Source of the DNA: Gammaproteobacteria bacterium
Lineage (GTDB): Bacteria; Pseudomonadota; Gammaproteobacteria; Steroidobacterales; Rariloculaceae
Reading direction: 5' to 3'
Assembly (NCBI GenBank): GCA_022820625.1
Contig: JAJEFE010000040.1
Coordinates: forward strand, 1-60,536
DNA length: 60,536 nt
Below are positions 12,120 to 23,692 of this stretch, in pieces (the first letter of the stretch is position 1; each line of letters opens with the position of its first letter). The notes under the pieces are model-generated. The model did not search any database. It saw only the letters and a program-made list of their open reading frames with translations, and was not told where the DNA came from. Made by a program: the position numbers and the translations under genes.

Positions 12120-12716
12120 TTACCGGTCGGCGGTCCGCAACCGTTCCAGGTAGCGTGCGACGATGTCGACTTCAATATTAACAGCCCTCCCCGGCCGGTA
12201 CTCCGAAAAGAGGGTCACGTCGCTCGTATGCGGGACGATGTTCACTTCAAATGCGTCTTCGTGGACGGCGTTGACCGTCAGGCTGACACCGTCCACCGCC
12301 ACCGATCCCTTGCGGGCGATAAAACGCATGAGCGCCTCGTCGAAGGCGATGCGGATCTCCGTCGATCGCGCCGCGGGTTCCACGCCCACGACGCGCCCGA
12401 TGCCGTCGACGTGCCCGGTGACCAGGTGGCCGTCCACGGTATCGTTCACCCGCAGGGCGCTCTCCAGATTCACGCGATCGCCCCTGGACAATTCGCCGAG
12501 GGTGGTTGCCGACAGGGTCTCAAGCGAAACATCGGCTGAAAATCGCTCATCCGTGCAATCGACCGCGGTGAGACAAACGCCGTTGACGGCGATGCTCAAT
12601 CCGGTTGCAAGCGGCGGAAGCGCCACTTCGCGGGTGTCGATGGTCAGGCGCCGGTCTCCGCCGAGATCGACGCTGTCGAGGACTCGACCCGTACCCCTTA
12701 CGATTCCGCTAAACAT
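12120..12716 (-). CDS. ribE: Riboflavin synthase alpha chain
   Basis: It dismutates two lumazine molecules to riboflavin. The 198 residues contain the two tandem lumazine-binding barrels: [12 protein letters not shown] with NGVCLTAVD in repeat 1, and LVTGHVDGIGRV with DGVSLTVNAV in repeat 2. Length is typical. Its 5' end overlaps the 3' end of ribD by 19 bp, indicating one transcript. Confidence 0.95.
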   Translation of the reverse strand: MFSGIVRGTGRVLDSVDLGGDRRLTIDTREVALPPLATGLSIAVNGVCLTAVDCTDERFSADVSLETLSATTLGELSRGDRVNLESALRVNDTVDGHLVTGHVDGIGRVVGVEPAARSTEIRIAFDEALMRFIARKGSVAVDGVSLTVNAVHEDAFEVNIVPHTSDVTLFSEYRPGRAVNIEVDIVARYLERLRTADR

Positions 12717-13798
12717 GCTCTGATCCGAAGGTCCTTGCCTACCTTGCGCACATCTTGATACTCAAGCTCGACGCGATCTTCAAGGCTTGCCAGCGGTTCC
12801 ATGGCGAACATTCCCCGGGCATCGGCGCCCAGAACCCGGGGTGCGAGGTAAATCACCAGTTCGTCGATCAGGCCGGCGTGCAGGAGCGCTCCGTTCAATC
12901 GCGCGCCCGCCTCCACCCACACCTCGTTGAATTGCAATTCGCCCAGCCGCGTCATCACCTGTGCCAGGTCGCAGTGCCGCGCGCCCGGCACCATCTGCAC
13001 CCGGGCGCCTGCCCGCTTGAGCGCTTCGGCCGATTCTGGCGCCTCCCGGCAGCCGAAAACCAGGACCGTGCCCGGCAATTCGAGGGTTCTTGCGGTTGGC
13101 GGTGTGCGCAAATCCGAGTCCACGATGATACGCGCCGGCTGCACGATCGGCGGATGCGAAGCCGGCAGTCGGGCATCCAGCTCCGGATCGTCTGCCAGCA
13201 CCGTGCCGATTCCGGTGAGCACCGCGCTTGCGCGCGCCCGCCAGCGGTGCACGTCGCGACGGGCCGCCTCTCCGGTAATCCACTGACTCTCGCCGTTCGC
13301 CAACGCGGTCCGGCCATCCAGGCTCGCGGCGAGCTTGCTGCGGATCAGCGGCCGGCCCCTGGTCATTCGCGACCTGTAGCCAGGATTCAGTGCCGCGGCG
13401 GAGGCTTCCAGCACGCCGACCGTGACGTCCACGCCAGACTCGCGGAGCTTGCGAATGCCCGTTCCGTCCACCAGGGGATTCGGGTCGGTCGCGGCGCATA
13501 CGACCCGGGCCACCCGGGCCTCGATCAATGCGTCGGCACAGGGGCCCGTACGGCCGGTGTGGCTGCAGGGTTCGAGCGTGACATAGGCCGTGGCGCCGGA
13601 GGCGTCCGTTCCCGCCCCCGCAATGGCCACCCGCTCGGCATGGGGACCTCCGGCGCGCTCGTGCCAGCCTTCTCCGACAATACGCCCCGCCTTGACCAGC
13701 ACGCACCCGACCCGGGGATTCGGGTCCGCGCTGAACAATCCCCGCCTCGCCAGTTGCACGGCGCGGGCCATGAACGCCTGGTCGGACGGTCCGGTCAC
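12698..13798 (-). CDS. ribD: Bifunctional riboflavin deaminase/reductase RibD
   Basis: It catalyses the second and third pyrimidine steps of riboflavin synthesis. The N-terminal cytidine-deaminase-like domain (1-145) has the zinc site HAERVAI and [15 protein letters not shown]. The C-terminal NADPH-dependent reductase (about 146-366) shows [35 protein letters not shown] and the [16 protein letters not shown] motif. The ATG overlaps the nrdR stop by 4 bp (ATGA). Confidence 0.96.
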   Translation of the reverse strand: MTGPSDQAFMARAVQLARRGLFSADPNPRVGCVLVKAGRIVGEGWHERAGGPHAERVAIAGAGTDASGATAYVTLEPCSHTGRTGPCADALIEARVARVVCAATDPNPLVDGTGIRKLRESGVDVTVGVLEASAAALNPGYRSRMTRGRPLIRSKLAASLDGRTALANGESQWITGEAARRDVHRWRARASAVLTGIGTVLADDPELDARLPASHPPIVQPARIIVDSDLRTPPTARTLELPGTVLVFGCREAPESAEALKRAGARVQMVPGARHCDLAQVMTRLGELQFNEVWVEAGARLNGALLHAGLIDELVIYLAPRVLGADARGMFAMEPLASLEDRVELEYQDVRKVGKDLRIRACLAES

Positions 13799-14298
13799 TT
13801 GTCTTCGTCCGGCAACAAGGACATCTGCTCCCGGTCGATCAGCAAGGGCAGCGACTGCAGGCGTTCGACCTCCTCGCGGAAATCGGCGATGTCCTGAAAA
13901 CTGCGGTAGACCGATGCGTAGCGAACGTAGGCGACCTCGTCGAGGCCGCGCAGTTCTTCCATGACCATATCGCCGATGAACCGGCCGCTGACTTCCCGCT
14001 CACCGATAGTCTGCAGGCGGTGCACCAGACGCTCGATGCTCTCTTCAACGACTTCACTTTCGATCGGGCGTTTTTCCAGTGCCCTGGCGATTCCGTTCCG
14101 AAGTTTTGCTTCGTCAAAGGGTTCACGCCGCCCATCGCGCTTGACGACCCGGGGCATCACCAGCACCGCCGATTCGTACGTCGTGTAGCGCTCCCCGCAC
14201 TTCCGGCACTCGCGCCGCCGGCGCACCTGGCGCCCTTCACCGGCCAGCCGCGAATCGATGACCTTGGTATCTTCGAAATTGCAGAATGGACAATGCAC
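13795..14298 (-). CDS. nrdR: Transcriptional repressor NrdR
   Basis: This zinc-ribbon plus ATP-cone repressor of ribonucleotide reductase genes has an N-terminal ribbon with CPFC and [12 protein letters not shown] (residues 3-38) and an ATP-cone domain (about 49-139: [20 protein letters not shown]). Length (167) is normal. It sits between glyA (18 bp upstream) and ribD (ATGA overlap), a conserved order in gammaproteobacteria. Confidence 0.96.
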   Translation of the reverse strand: MHCPFCNFEDTKVIDSRLAGEGRQVRRRRECRKCGERYTTYESAVLVMPRVVKRDGRREPFDEAKLRNGIARALEKRPIESEVVEESIERLVHRLQTIGEREVSGRFIGDMVMEELRGLDEVAYVRYASVYRSFQDIADFREEVERLQSLPLLIDREQMSLLPDEDK

Positions 14299-14316
14299 AG
14301 CGGACCGTGCTCCCCT

Positions 14317-15594
14317 TCAAACCGCCCCCTCCCGATAGACGGGGAAACGGCGCGTCAACTCAAGGACTTCTTCGCGCACCCGTTGCACGACGGCCTCCCT
14401 GGCCTGCTCATCGTGCACCACATCCAGGATATCGGCAATCCAGTGGCCGAGTTGCTCCGCGTGCTCTTCCAGCAGACCGCGCGTGGTAATCGCCGGCGTA
14501 CCGATCCTGAGCCCGCTGGTGACCCGCGGCGGCCGGGGGTCGTTGGGTACCGCGTTCCGGTTCACCGTGATGTTGGCCTGGCTCAGGGCATCTTCGGCGG
14601 CCTTGCCCGTGATGTCGTGGCTGATGAGGTCGACCAGCATCAGGTGGTTGTCGGTGCCCCCGGAGACGATCTTGTAGCCGCGCTCCATCAGCGTACCCGC
14701 CATGCGGCGGGCATTGGCCAGAACCTGCAACTGGTACGCCCTGAACTCCGGCTGCGCGGCCTCGGCCAGAGCCACCGCCTTGGCGGCGATCACGTGCATC
14801 AGCGGCCCGCCCTGGGTGCAGGGAAAGACATTGAAGTTGATCTTCCTGGTGAGTTCGGGGTTGTCCCGCGCGAGAATCAGGCCGCCCCGCGGACCCCGCA
14901 GGGTCTTGTGCGTCGTGGTGGTGGTCACGTCGGCGATGGGCGTCGGGTTCGGGTAGATGCCGGCGGCGATGAGTCCGGCCACGTGGGCCATGTCGACCAA
15001 CAGCCACGCGCCCACCTCGTCGGCGATGTCTCGAAATCGCTGCCAGTCAACGACCCTTGAGTAGGCGGAAAACCCGGCCACGACCACCTTCGGCCGGTGC
15101 TCGCGGGCGAGCCGGTCCACCTGGTCGTAGTCGATCCGCCCGGTCGCGGGATCGACACCGTACTGGACGGCCTGGAAAAACCTTCCGGAGAAACTCACCT
15201 TCGCCCCGTGCGTCAGGTGGCCGCCATGGGGCAGACTCATGCCGAGCAGGGTGTCGCCGGGATCCATCATCGCCAGGTAGGCCGCCACGTTGGCCTGGGA
15301 CCCGGAATGGGGCTGGACGTTGGCGAAGTCGGCGTCGAACAGCGACTTCGCCCGCTCGATCGCCAGGCTCTCCGCGATGTCGACAAACTCGCAACCGCCG
15401 TAATAGCGGCGACCCGGGTAGCCTTCGGCGTACTTGTTGGTCAGCACCGAGCCCTGTGCCGCCAGCACGCGGGGGCTCGCGAAATTCTCCGAGCCGATCA
15501 GTTCGATGTGTTCTTCCTGGCGGCGGAGTTCGCCCTGAAGCGCTTCGGAGAGTTCCTCATCGAAGCCGTGAATCGTCTCGGTATCATCGAACAT
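14317..15594 (-). CDS. glyA: Serine hydroxymethyltransferase
   Basis: A PLP enzyme that interconverts serine and glycine and charges tetrahydrofolate with one-carbon units. The 425 residues include [58 protein letters not shown] and the PLP-lysine motif [14 protein letters not shown]. It leads the block that continues into nrdR and the riboflavin genes. A TACAAT -10-like element lies about 45 bp upstream within GCGTTACAAT, but no good -35 was found. Confidence 0.97.
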   Translation of the reverse strand: MFDDTETIHGFDEELSEALQGELRRQEEHIELIGSENFASPRVLAAQGSVLTNKYAEGYPGRRYYGGCEFVDIAESLAIERAKSLFDADFANVQPHSGSQANVAAYLAMMDPGDTLLGMSLPHGGHLTHGAKVSFSGRFFQAVQYGVDPATGRIDYDQVDRLAREHRPKVVVAGFSAYSRVVDWQRFRDIADEVGAWLLVDMAHVAGLIAAGIYPNPTPIADVTTTTTHKTLRGPRGGLILARDNPELTRKINFNVFPCTQGGPLMHVIAAKAVALAEAAQPEFRAYQLQVLANARRMAGTLMERGYKIVSGGTDNHLMLVDLISHDITGKAAEDALSQANITVNRNAVPNDPRPPRVTSGLRIGTPAITTRGLLEEHAEQLGHWIADILDVVHDEQAREAVVQRVREEVLELTRRFPVYREGAV

Positions 15595-15753
15595 GATCTG
15601 CGTCCATCAAGGGTCCAAATGCCGGGGGCGTGCGCATTGTAACGCCAATGGCGGGCGTTTCTCGCAGCGATTCATGCCTCGGGAGACCTGCCCGGCCGGA
15701 TCTCGGGAATCCCGGGGGCCGTTTCGTGAGTCCGCGACGACGCCCATCCGCGA

Positions 15754-16722
15754 TTACAACAGCTCCCGCGCCGACCCGGGATCGGCGAATCCTTCCACCA
15801 GCCGCGTCCAGGCTCGTGCAAGATTGTCGCGGTTGTAGCCGCCGGCGCCCATGCCGAGGATGCGGCCGCCGCAGTAGCGGTCCGCGTACTCCCGCAAGCG
15901 CGCGGCGGCGTGGCCGTGGGCGTTTTCGCTGTACTGCAGGTGGGTTATGGGATCTCCGGCCAGAGAGTCGGCGCCGCCGACGAGCAGCAGCAACTGCGGT
16001 TCCGCGTTTTCGATGTAGGCCTCGACTTCCTTCCAGGCCTCAAGGAATGCGTCGTCGCCCGATCCCGGCGGCATGGGAATGTTCAGCTTGGTTCCTTCGG
16101 CCGGCCCGCGGCCCGTCTCGCTGCGGGCGCCGGTTCCGGGGTAGAGGAACCGGCCGTCCTCGTGAATGTCGGCGAACAGCGCCCTGGGCTCTGTCTCGAA
16201 TCCGTAGAACACGCCGTCGCCGTGGTGGGCGTCGATGTCCACGTAGGCAACCCGATCGAGACCGTAAACGTCCATCGCCGTCTCGATGGCGACGCCGGCG
16301 TCGTTGAAGACGCAGAAACCGGCGGCCCGGTCCCGCGCGGCGTGGTGAAGTCCGCCGATCGGGATGAAGGCGCGGGGTATGTCGCCCTCCATGATCGCCG
16401 TCAGCGCCTCAAGCGTTCCGCCGACGGTGTGCGCTGCGGCCTCGTAAATCCCCGGGTACGCAGGCGTATCGCCGGCGTCCAGATAACCATAGCCCTGTTC
16501 CGAGAGTTCCCGGACCCTGTCCACGTAGTCCGCGGTGTGAAAACGCTCGATCTCATCCCGGGTCGCCGGCCGCGACGGCCGCTGATCCATTTGCGCCGCA
16601 TACGATGAACGCGCCAGTTCCGCCATGAAGACGTCGTGCCGGTCCGGGCCGAAGGGATGTCCGCCGGGGAAGCCGTACTTCGCCAGTTCCGCGTCGCTGA
16701 TGACGATAACCTGATCCGTCAT
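15754..16722 (-). CDS. Histone-deacetylase-family (AcuC/acetylpolyamine amidohydrolase-like) protein
   Basis: A zinc amidohydrolase of the HDAC superfamily, 322 residues. The active-site elements are visible: GGLHHAARDRAAGFCVFND, the metal ligands in VDIDAHHGDGV and GGADSLAGDP, and the terminal tyrosine loop GAGGYNRDN. Bacterial members deacetylate acetyl-CoA synthetase, acetoin-related targets or polyamines; the substrate here cannot be told. The start at 16722 is supported by GGAG 8 nt upstream. It follows purL by 122 bp on the same strand. Confidence 0.9.
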   Translation of the reverse strand: MTDQVIVISDAELAKYGFPGGHPFGPDRHDVFMAELARSSYAAQMDQRPSRPATRDEIERFHTADYVDRVRELSEQGYGYLDAGDTPAYPGIYEAAAHTVGGTLEALTAIMEGDIPRAFIPIGGLHHAARDRAAGFCVFNDAGVAIETAMDVYGLDRVAYVDIDAHHGDGVFYGFETEPRALFADIHEDGRFLYPGTGARSETGRGPAEGTKLNIPMPPGSGDDAFLEAWKEVEAYIENAEPQLLLLVGGADSLAGDPITHLQYSENAHGHAAARLREYADRYCGGRILGMGAGGYNRDNLARAWTRLVEGFADPGSARELL

Positions 16723-16844
16723 GATGGCTCCAACCTCTGCCGGCAACCCGCGCCTAACGCCCTGCCGCATGGGGCGGAAGAACGCCTCGCCGAAGACGGC
16801 TGATCGACTGTCGCGTTGCGGCGCAGGAATTTTGCCACGAGATG

Positions 16845-19800
16845 TCAGGCGTCGCCTTCAACCCATTTCCTGGCATTCACGAACAGTTGCTGCCATGGCG
16901 AGTCCTCGCCCCATCCCGGAGGGTGCCATGAGAGCTGTACAGTGCGAAAGACGCGTTCCGGATGGGGCATCATGATCGTCACACGGCCGTCCCGGTTGGT
17001 GAGTCCCGCGATGCCCCGGGGCGAACCATTGGGATTCGCGGGATACTGCCGTGCCGGTTCGCCGCGGTTGTCCACGTAGCGCACGCAGGCGGAATCGCGC
17101 TCGCACGCCGCCTGCGCTTCGTCCGACGCGAAGTGCGCGCGCCCTTCGCCGTGTGATGTGACGATGGGAATTCGCGAACCCTCCATGCCCGCCAGCAACA
17201 GCGACGGGCTCGACTCGATCCGCACCAGCGACAGCCGGGCTTCGAACTGATCCGAGCGGTTGCGAACGAACCGCGGCCAGTGATCGACGCCCGGCAGCAG
17301 GGATTGCAGCGCCGAAAGCATCTGGCAGCCGTTGCAGACGCCGAAGACGAAGACATCTTCGCGGCGGAAGAACGTCTCGAAGGTTTCCCGGACCGAGTCG
17401 TTGTAGAGGATCGACTTGGCCCAACCCTCGCCCGCGCCGAGCACGTCGCCGTAGCAGAAGCCGCCCGGCACGGCCATGCCCCGGAATTCGTCCAGACCGA
17501 CGCGGCCCGAAAACAGGTCGGTCATGTGCACGTCGTAGCTGTCGAAGCCGGCCCGGTGGAAAGCCGCGGCCATCTCCCGCTGGCTGTTCACACCCTGTTC
17601 GCGAAGGATGGCGACCCTGGGACGCCGGTCGGGGAGGCGGTGGCCGGGAGGGCGACGGTCGTCGCGACCCTGGCCATGCGGGTCCCGATCGCCGGGGCGT
17701 CGGTCTTCGCAATCCTCCAGTGCAAAACTGAGGACCGCATTGAGACCCGGGTCATCCTCGTCGTTCAGCGCGTCGTAGGCTTCCTGGGCGCACTCGGGGT
17801 TGTCGCGCAGCCGTTGCATGCGGTAGGTCATCTCCGACCAGCGCCGGTGCAGTGCGGTCCGGGAGGCGCGGTATATCGTCTCCCCACCCTGCGCCACCTC
17901 GATATTGCCGTGCGGTGCAACGCGGGCGACCACCGCAGCCGCCCCAAAACCGTGATCGGCGAGTTCGGCCTGCACTTCCGCCAGGTCCCGGCGCCTGATC
18001 TGAACGACGACGCCGGGTTCCTCGTTGAACAGAAACGCCAACGCATCGGCGTCCACCGGTAGTTCGATATCGAGCCCCGCACGCCCGGCGAAGGCCATTT
18101 CGGCGAGCGCGGCGAACAGCCCTCCATCCGAACGATCGTGGTAGGCCAGCAGCAGGCCGCGCTGCCGCAGCGCGCGCTGGGCCTGGAAAAACCCGGTCAG
18201 CCGCTTCGGATCGTCCAGATCGGCCGCCGGCCCTCCGAACCGCCCGAAACTCATGGCCAGGGCCGACCCGCCCAGTCGATGCCGGCCGCCGGAAAGATCG
18301 ATCAGCAGCAGCAGACTGTCGGACTCCGTGGTATCCAGTTGGGGGGTCAGCGTTCGGCGCACATCCGCCACCGGCGCGAACGCCGATACGATCAGGGACA
18401 CGGGGGCGGTGACGGAGCGATCCTCTTCCTCAGCCCGCCACTCCGTGCGCATGGAAAGCGAATCCTTGCCCACCGGCACGGCGATACCCAGTTCCGGACA
18501 CAGTTCCTCGCCCACGGCCCTGACCATCTCGAACAGCGTGTAGTCGTCGTCGCCGTGCCCGGCCGCGGCCATCCAGTTCGCCGAAAGCCGCACGTCCGCC
18601 AGGCGCTCCACATCGGCCGAGGCGATATTGGTGACCGCTTCGGCGATCGCCAGCCGCGCCGAGGCCGGTCCGTCGTAGATGGCCACCGGGGTCCGCTCGC
18701 CCATGGCCATGGCCTCGCCGGTATAGCCCCAGTAACCGGACGTGGTCACGGCCGCATCGGCCACCGGGACCTGCCACGGTCCGACCATCTGGTCCCGGGA
18801 GATCTTTCCGCCCACGGTCCGGTCGCCGATATTGATCAGGAACGACTTGTCGGCCACCGCGGGAAACGACAGCACCCGCTCCACGGCCTCGCTCAGTTCG
18901 ATGCCGTCGCAATCCCAGGGTTCGGGCGCCGGGCGTACGGGCGATGCCTCGCGGATCATCTTCGGCGGTTTCCCGAACAGGACTTCCAGCGGCATGGCCA
19001 CGGGCTCGTTGCCGAATTCCTCATCCAGGACCCGCAGGTCGCGCTCCGCCGTCAACTCGCCGATCAGCGCATAGGGACAGCGTTCCCGCTCGCAGATTCG
19101 CTCGAACGCCTCTACCGCATCGGCGCGCAGCAGCATCACGTAGCGCTCCTGGGACTCGTTGCACCACAGCTCCATGGGGCTCATGCCCGGGTCGTCGTTG
19201 GGAACGTCCCGCAGCCTGATCACGGCGCCGCACTCGCTCTGGTGGACGATCTCGGGGATGGCGTTGGAGAGACCCCCGGCACCGATGTCGTGTATGGAGA
19301 GGACCGGATTGTCCGGGCCCAGCGCCCAGCAGGCATCGATCACTTCCTGGGCGCGCCGCTGCATTTCGGGATTGCCGCGCTGCACGGAGGCGAAGTCCAG
19401 GTCCTCCTTGCCGGCGCCGCTGCCCAGCGAGGAAGCGGCCCCGCCGCCGAGCCCGATCAGCATGGAAGGACCGCCGAGCACCACGACCCGGGACCCTGGC
19501 GGCGCCATCAGCTTCTCGACCTGGGAATCGCGGATGTTGCCCAGCCCGCCGGCGATCATGATGGGCTTGTGATAACCCCGCCAGGTGCCGCCCGCGTCCA
19601 GCAGGCAGGTCCGAAAATAGCCCGCGATGTTGGGGCGGCCGAACTCGTTGTTGAACTGGGCGCCGCCGATGGGCCCTTCCAGCATGATCTCCAGCGGCGA
19701 AGCGATGCGGCCGGGCCGGCCCGGCTGATCCTGCTCCCAGGGGCGGGCCCAGCCGGGGATGTCCAGGTGGGATACGGTAAACCCGGTCAGGCCGACTTTC

Positions 19801-20795
19801 GGCGCGGCACCTCTTCCGGTGGCGCCCTCGTCGCGAATTTCTCCGCCCGACCCGGTCGCCGCACCCGGAAAGGGCGAGATCGCGGTGGGATGGTTATGGG
19901 TCTCGACCTTCATGACCAGGTGCGCGGGCTCGACTACCTGCCGGTAGTGGCCGGAACCGTCGCCGGGAATCCACCACGCGGCCGTGGGACCCTCCACCAC
20001 CGCCGCGTTGTCCGCGTAGGCGGACAGCACGCCGTCGGGCGCGTTGGCGTGGGTGTTCCTGATCATCGCAAACAGCGACCTGGGCGCCGGCTGCCCGTCG
20101 ATGAGCCAGTCGGCGTTGAACACCTTGTGGCGGCAATGCTCGGAATTCGCCTGCGCGAACATCATCAGTTCCACGTCCGTGGGGTTGCGGCCCATGGCAG
20201 TGAATTGCTCCGCGAGATAGTCGATCTCGCCGTCGGACAAGGCCATTCCCAGCGCTTGGTTGCAGCGCACCAGCGCCTGTGGGCCCTTGCCCAGCACATC
20301 GACCGTGGTCAGCGGTTTCGGGCTGCTCCGGGCGAACAGCGAGGCTTCCCCGGCCGAGTCGGTCACCACGGACTCGGTCATGCGGTCATGGAGCAGCGGC
20401 AGCAGTCGTTCCGTTTCCGCGTCGCTCAATTGCCTGCTCAGCCGCAACCGGTACGCTCGCCCCCGTTCCAGCCGTTGCAGCGGCAAGCCGCAGATCCTGG
20501 CGATTTCCGTGGCCTTGGAGGCCCACGGCGAAATGGTCCCGATTCGCGGAATCACCACCAGCTCGAAGTCGCCCGCGGGAGGCTCGGCCGGCATGCCGTA
20601 GGTGAGCAGCGCGTCCAGCACGTCCCGCTCCTGTTCCGTCAGCGGGCGCGAACTGAGGGCGAAATGGAGGAAGCTGACCGTGACTCCCGCCACGGCATCC
20701 ACGCGCGACTGCAGTTGCCCCTGCAGCTTTTCGAGCCGGAACGCCGTCTCCGCAGCCGGCCCGGGCAACCGCAGGATGGCCCGGGAATCAGTCAA
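16845..20795 (-). CDS. purL: Phosphoribosylformylglycinamidine synthase, single-chain PurL
   Basis: The fourth purine step: FGAR plus glutamine plus ATP to FGAM. The 1316-residue gammaproteobacterial form combines an N-terminal PurS-like region, a linker ([17 protein letters not shown]), two AIR-synthase-like halves ([13 protein letters not shown] ATP site read as [20 protein letters not shown]) and a C-terminal class I glutaminase with nucleophile Cys in [10 protein letters not shown] and SHGEGRAHF. The start is a TTG overlapping the stop of the upstream metallo-hydrolase gene (TTGACTGA), suggesting coupled translation. Confidence 0.96.
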   Translation of the reverse strand: MTDSRAILRLPGPAAETAFRLEKLQGQLQSRVDAVAGVTVSFLHFALSSRPLTEQERDVLDALLTYGMPAEPPAGDFELVVIPRIGTISPWASKATEIARICGLPLQRLERGRAYRLRLSRQLSDAETERLLPLLHDRMTESVVTDSAGEASLFARSSPKPLTTVDVLGKGPQALVRCNQALGMALSDGEIDYLAEQFTAMGRNPTDVELMMFAQANSEHCRHKVFNADWLIDGQPAPRSLFAMIRNTHANAPDGVLSAYADNAAVVEGPTAAWWIPGDGSGHYRQVVEPAHLVMKVETHNHPTAISPFPGAATGSGGEIRDEGATGRGAAPKVGLTGFTVSHLDIPGWARPWEQDQPGRPGRIASPLEIMLEGPIGGAQFNNEFGRPNIAGYFRTCLLDAGGTWRGYHKPIMIAGGLGNIRDSQVEKLMAPPGSRVVVLGGPSMLIGLGGGAASSLGSGAGKEDLDFASVQRGNPEMQRRAQEVIDACWALGPDNPVLSIHDIGAGGLSNAIPEIVHQSECGAVIRLRDVPNDDPGMSPMELWCNESQERYVMLLRADAVEAFERICERERCPYALIGELTAERDLRVLDEEFGNEPVAMPLEVLFGKPPKMIREASPVRPAPEPWDCDGIELSEAVERVLSFPAVADKSFLINIGDRTVGGKISRDQMVGPWQVPVADAAVTTSGYWGYTGEAMAMGERTPVAIYDGPASARLAIAEAVTNIASADVERLADVRLSANWMAAAGHGDDDYTLFEMVRAVGEELCPELGIAVPVGKDSLSMRTEWRAEEEDRSVTAPVSLIVSAFAPVADVRRTLTPQLDTTESDSLLLLIDLSGGRHRLGGSALAMSFGRFGGPAADLDDPKRLTGFFQAQRALRQRGLLLAYHDRSDGGLFAALAEMAFAGRAGLDIELPVDADALAFLFNEEPGVVVQIRRRDLAEVQAELADHGFGAAAVVARVAPHGNIEVAQGGETIYRASRTALHRRWSEMTYRMQRLRDNPECAQEAYDALNDEDDPGLNAVLSFALEDCEDRRPGDRDPHGQGRDDRRPPGHRLPDRRPRVAILREQGVNSQREMAAAFHRAGFDSYDVHMTDLFSGRVGLDEFRGMAVPGGFCYGDVLGAGEGWAKSILYNDSVRETFETFFRREDVFVFGVCNGCQMLSALQSLLPGVDHWPRFVRNRSDQFEARLSLVRIESSPSLLLAGMEGSRIPIVTSHGEGRAHFASDEAQAACERDSACVRYVDNRGEPARQYPANPNGSPRGIAGLTNRDGRVTIMMPHPERVFRTVQLSWHPPGWGEDSPWQQLFVNARKWVEGDA

Positions 20796-21546
20796 TTGGG
20801 ATCCATCCGATGGGCTGATCCTGGGCCGCGATGTACAGCGGATACTCGCGGGGCAGGCTCCGGGCCAGGGTTTCCCGGACCAGTCCCGGGCTATTGTTCT
20901 TGCCGCTGAGATGCAGCGCGGCGATCCACTGCAGCCCCGGATGTTCCACGTCGGCCATCAACTGCGCGGCCTGATCGTTGCTCAGGTGTCCCAGCGACGA
21001 GGCGATGCGCTCCTTGACATGGGCCGGATAGGATCCTTGCCGCAGCGAGTCAAGGTCGTGGTTGAACTCCACCGCGATTGCGTCACAGTCCTGCAACTGC
21101 ATGCGAATGTGCGGGGTGATAAAGCCGGTATCCGTAAGCACGCCGAGTTTTCGCCCTCCTGCCCTGAAGGAGAATTGGGCCGGCTCCCGGGCATCGTGGG
21201 GCACGGGGAAGGGCTGGACGCGAATCGAGCCGATCTCGAGCGCTTCATCGCTGCGCAGGCGGTTGATGTGCGAGAGCTTGCGGACCGCCGGGCTCATCGC
21301 CGTGCCCGGCGTCATCCAAACAGGCACGTCGTGGCGTGAAGCCAGTGTCGCGACACCCTGGATGTGGTCGGAGTGCTCATGGGTCACGAGCAGCGCGGAG
21401 ACGTCGGCAGGTGCGCAATCGAGCAAGCCCATCCTGGTTTCCGCCGCCCTGAGGCTCAGACCGCAGTCCACCATGAGCAGCGTGGAGCCGAAGTTCACGA
21501 GAACGGCGTTGCCCCGGCTACCGCTGCCCAGGGAGGCGAATCGCAT
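20788..21546 (-). CDS. YycJ/WalJ-like metallo-beta-lactamase-fold hydrolase
   Basis: A 252-residue MBL-fold protein beginning [13 protein letters not shown], the usual start of the YycJ group. The binuclear metal motif is THEHSDH, with further ligands in [15 protein letters not shown] and LHLSGKN. Related proteins act as 5' exonucleases or phosphodiesterases in DNA metabolism; the exact substrate is not known. ATG at 21546 is chosen over a GTG two codons earlier. It overlaps purL by 8 bp. Confidence 0.85.
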   Translation of the reverse strand: MRFASLGSGSRGNAVLVNFGSTLLMVDCGLSLRAAETRMGLLDCAPADVSALLVTHEHSDHIQGVATLASRHDVPVWMTPGTAMSPAVRKLSHINRLRSDEALEIGSIRVQPFPVPHDAREPAQFSFRAGGRKLGVLTDTGFITPHIRMQLQDCDAIAVEFNHDLDSLRQGSYPAHVKERIASSLGHLSNDQAAQLMADVEHPGLQWIAALHLSGKNNSPGLVRETLARSLPREYPLYIAAQDQPIGWIPID

Positions 21547-21575
21547 CGTCACCGGCCAGCGCCTGTAGACATCGG

Positions 21576-21929
21576 CTAGCTGTCCCCCGACCCACCCTGG
21601 CCGCCCTCGCCTTTCGGCGCGTAGATCGGCATGGGAAACTGAGCAATGTTGCTGCCGTCGGCGTCCGTGATCTTGCTGACGCCCTGCTTGTCCACTTCAT
21701 CGATTCGCAACACGGAATGCATGGGAAGGTAGGTTCGGGTCACCCCTTCGAACTCGTCCTTGATACGCTCTTCGGAGGGATCGACCACCACGCCTGCGCG
21801 AGTGTCGAATACCAGTTTCTCCACTTCCACGAAGCCGAACAGTCCGCCGTGGCTGACGTTCCGGGCATAGATCTCGTAGACCTTCCCCTGATTCATGAAA
21901 ATGACCTTGTAGATCGGATTGGCAGCCAT
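21576..21929 (-). CDS. DUF1820 family protein
   Basis: A 117-residue protein of a gammaproteobacterial family with no known function. Recognisable segments are NPIYKVIFMNQGKVYEIYAR, the GLFGFVEVEKLVF region, VDPSEERIKDEF and LPMHSVLRIDEV. There is no signal or membrane segment, so it is probably cytosolic. The ATG at 21929 (MAANPIYK) fits homologues; upstream in-frame sequence is not conserved-looking. The C-terminus is a short Gly-rich tail. It lies 29 bp upstream of the metallo-hydrolase. Confidence 0.8.
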   Translation of the reverse strand: MAANPIYKVIFMNQGKVYEIYARNVSHGGLFGFVEVEKLVFDTRAGVVVDPSEERIKDEFEGVTRTYLPMHSVLRIDEVDKQGVSKITDADGSNIAQFPMPIYAPKGEGGQGGSGDS

Positions 21930-22022
21930 GAATCGATGTCGGGGAGGCGCGTCTCTCAGGGTCGAAAGCGGGTGTGAGCTTAGCACAAGTTCAGGACCGG
22001 TTTGCGCTATTCGGGCAAGCGC

Positions 22023-23474
22023 TCAAGCAGGGCGGTCCGCGTCCAAAACCTTGCCGGGATTCATGATGCCCTTCGGGTCCAGGGCCGCCTTGAGCGCACG
22101 CATCGCCTCCAGTGCCGCGGGCGAGGCGTACTGGTGCAACTCGTCGCGCTTCAACACGCCGATACCGTGCTCGGCGCTGAAACTGCCGCCGAGGCGCATA
22201 GCCAGATCGTGCACGGCCACCGTCATCTTTCGTGCCGGACCGGCCCTGAAATCAGCCAGCGCCGAATCCGGCGGGGGCCGCAGGTTGTAGTGAAGGTTGC
22301 CGTCGCCCAGGTGGCCGAACACCGACAGCCTGTAAGGTCCCAGCTTCCCGAGGCAACGCTCCGCTTCGTCCATGAACTTGGGGATTGCCGAGACACTCAC
22401 CGAAACATCGTGCTTGACCGAGCCCCCGGCGTGACGCTCCGCCTCGGGGATCGTCTCCCGCAGTCGCCACAAGGCGTCGCGCTCGCGGCCGCTGGCAGCC
22501 AGCATCCCGTCCAGGATGTCTCCCTCGTCCAGGCCAGCCTGAAAGATCTCCTCCACGGTGCGGCGCAAACGGGACTCCAGGTCCCCGCCGGCCACTTCGA
22601 ACAGCAGGTAGTGAGGCCATGGGCGATCCATCGGATCGCGAGCACCCGGCACGAACTGAAGTACCAGTTCCAGCGAGGAACGAGAGATGTACTCTGCCGA
22701 TACGACCCGCTCTCCGCTGTACCGCTGCATTCGCCGCAGCACGGTGCAAGCCGCCGCCGGGCTCGGCACGGCGAGCCACCCGGTCTGCCGGCTGCGCGGG
22801 AGGGGTACCAGATTCAGCACCGCGGCGGTGATCACCCCCAGCGTGCCTTCCGCGCCGACAAGCAGCGACTTGAGATCGTAGCCGCTGTTGTCCTTGCGCA
22901 GACCCTTGAGCTGTGACAGGACCTCGCCGTCTGGCAGCACCGCTTCGATACCCAGAACCAGGTCCCGCGCGTTCCCGTACCGCAGCACGGCGACGCCGCC
23001 GGCGTTGGTCGAGAGCACGCCGCCGATCTGGCAGGACCCCTCGGATCCCAGGCTGAGCGGAAACATCAATCCGTGCTCCTGCGCAACGGGATGCACCCGG
23101 GCAAGCACTATCCCCGCATCCACGGTCATGGTCTGATTGACGGGATCGATCTCGCGGATTTGATTCATCCTCGAGAGACTCAACAGGATCTGCCGCTCGC
23201 CGTCGAAGGGTGTCGCGCCTCCGCAGTAACCCGTGTTGCCGCCCTGGGGCACGACACCGATTTCCGCCCCGGCGCAAATCTCGATGACCCTGGCGCATTC
23301 CCGTGTAGTGGCAGGCTGAACGACCATCGCGGCCTGCCCCTGGTAGATTCCGCGATAGTCACGCAGCAGAGGCGCCGCCTTCGCCGCCGGCACCACGCCC
23401 CGCTCGCCGACCACGCCAGCGATCCTTTGCAGGGCGTCAGCCAATAGGGTCTTCCGGTCTTCCAACGCCTGCAC
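22023..23474 (-). CDS. GlcD-like FAD-linked oxidase (D-lactate/glycolate/2-hydroxyglutarate dehydrogenase type)
   Basis: A PCMH-type flavoprotein of about 483 residues. The FAD-binding domain shows VVPQGGNTGYCGGA, LSLSRMNQI and the segment PLSLGSEGSCQIGGVLSTNAGG. The C-terminal FAD-linked oxidase domain has GHLGDGNLHYN and the terminal AEHGIGVLKRD and DPKGIMNPGKVL. It most resembles D-2-hydroxyacid dehydrogenases that feed electrons to quinones; the substrate is not resolved. The start is uncertain: GTG at 23474 has AGAAGG close upstream, and the same frame stays open to 23543. Confidence 0.85.
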   Translation of the reverse strand: MQALEDRKTLLADALQRIAGVVGERGVVPAAKAAPLLRDYRGIYQGQAAMVVQPATTRECARVIEICAGAEIGVVPQGGNTGYCGGATPFDGERQILLSLSRMNQIREIDPVNQTMTVDAGIVLARVHPVAQEHGLMFPLSLGSEGSCQIGGVLSTNAGGVAVLRYGNARDLVLGIEAVLPDGEVLSQLKGLRKDNSGYDLKSLLVGAEGTLGVITAAVLNLVPLPRSRQTGWLAVPSPAAACTVLRRMQRYSGERVVSAEYISRSSLELVLQFVPGARDPMDRPWPHYLLFEVAGGDLESRLRRTVEEIFQAGLDEGDILDGMLAASGRERDALWRLRETIPEAERHAGGSVKHDVSVSVSAIPKFMDEAERCLGKLGPYRLSVFGHLGDGNLHYNLRPPPDSALADFRAGPARKMTVAVHDLAMRLGGSFSAEHGIGVLKRDELHQYASPAALEAMRALKAALDPKGIMNPGKVLDADRPA

Positions 23475-23534
23475 AGGCCTTCTTGCACGCCAGGATTGGT
23501 TAGATGGTACCAAGCGACAAACCACGTGCGGCCG

Positions 23535-23563
23535 TTGCCGCAAGAGAGACTAGCTGATAGATT
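23535..23563 (+). promoter_or_regulatory. Predicted promoter of tRNA-Ser
   Basis: TTGCCG (23535-23540), a 17-nt spacer and TAGATT (23558-23563) lie just before the tRNA, placing a start at about 23570, one base before its mature 5' end. Sequence match only. Confidence 0.5.
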
Positions 23564-23570
23564 CGCCCGC

Positions 23571-23660
23571 GGAGGGATGCCGGAGTGGTCGAACGGGCTT
23601 GACTCGAAATCAAGTGACGGGTTTACCCGTCCGTGGGTTCGAATCCCACTCCCTCCGCCA
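23571..23660 (+). tRNA. tRNA-Ser (anticodon CGA)
   Basis: A 90-nt class II tRNA. The acceptor arm is GGAGGGA pairing with TCCCTCC, discriminator G and an encoded CCA. The anticodon arm reads CTTGA-CTCGAAA-TCAAG, giving anticodon CGA for UCG codons. A long variable arm (GACGGGTTTACCCGTC) and a GGTTCGAAT T-loop are present. It lies divergently from the GlcD-like gene. Confidence 0.97.
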
Positions 23661-23692
23661 GTCACATCCTGGGGAGGTCAATTGGAGGGATT

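Noticed and set aside
18138..20909. 923-codon open frame opposite purL
   Set aside because: Antisense shadow of PurL; no domain recognised.
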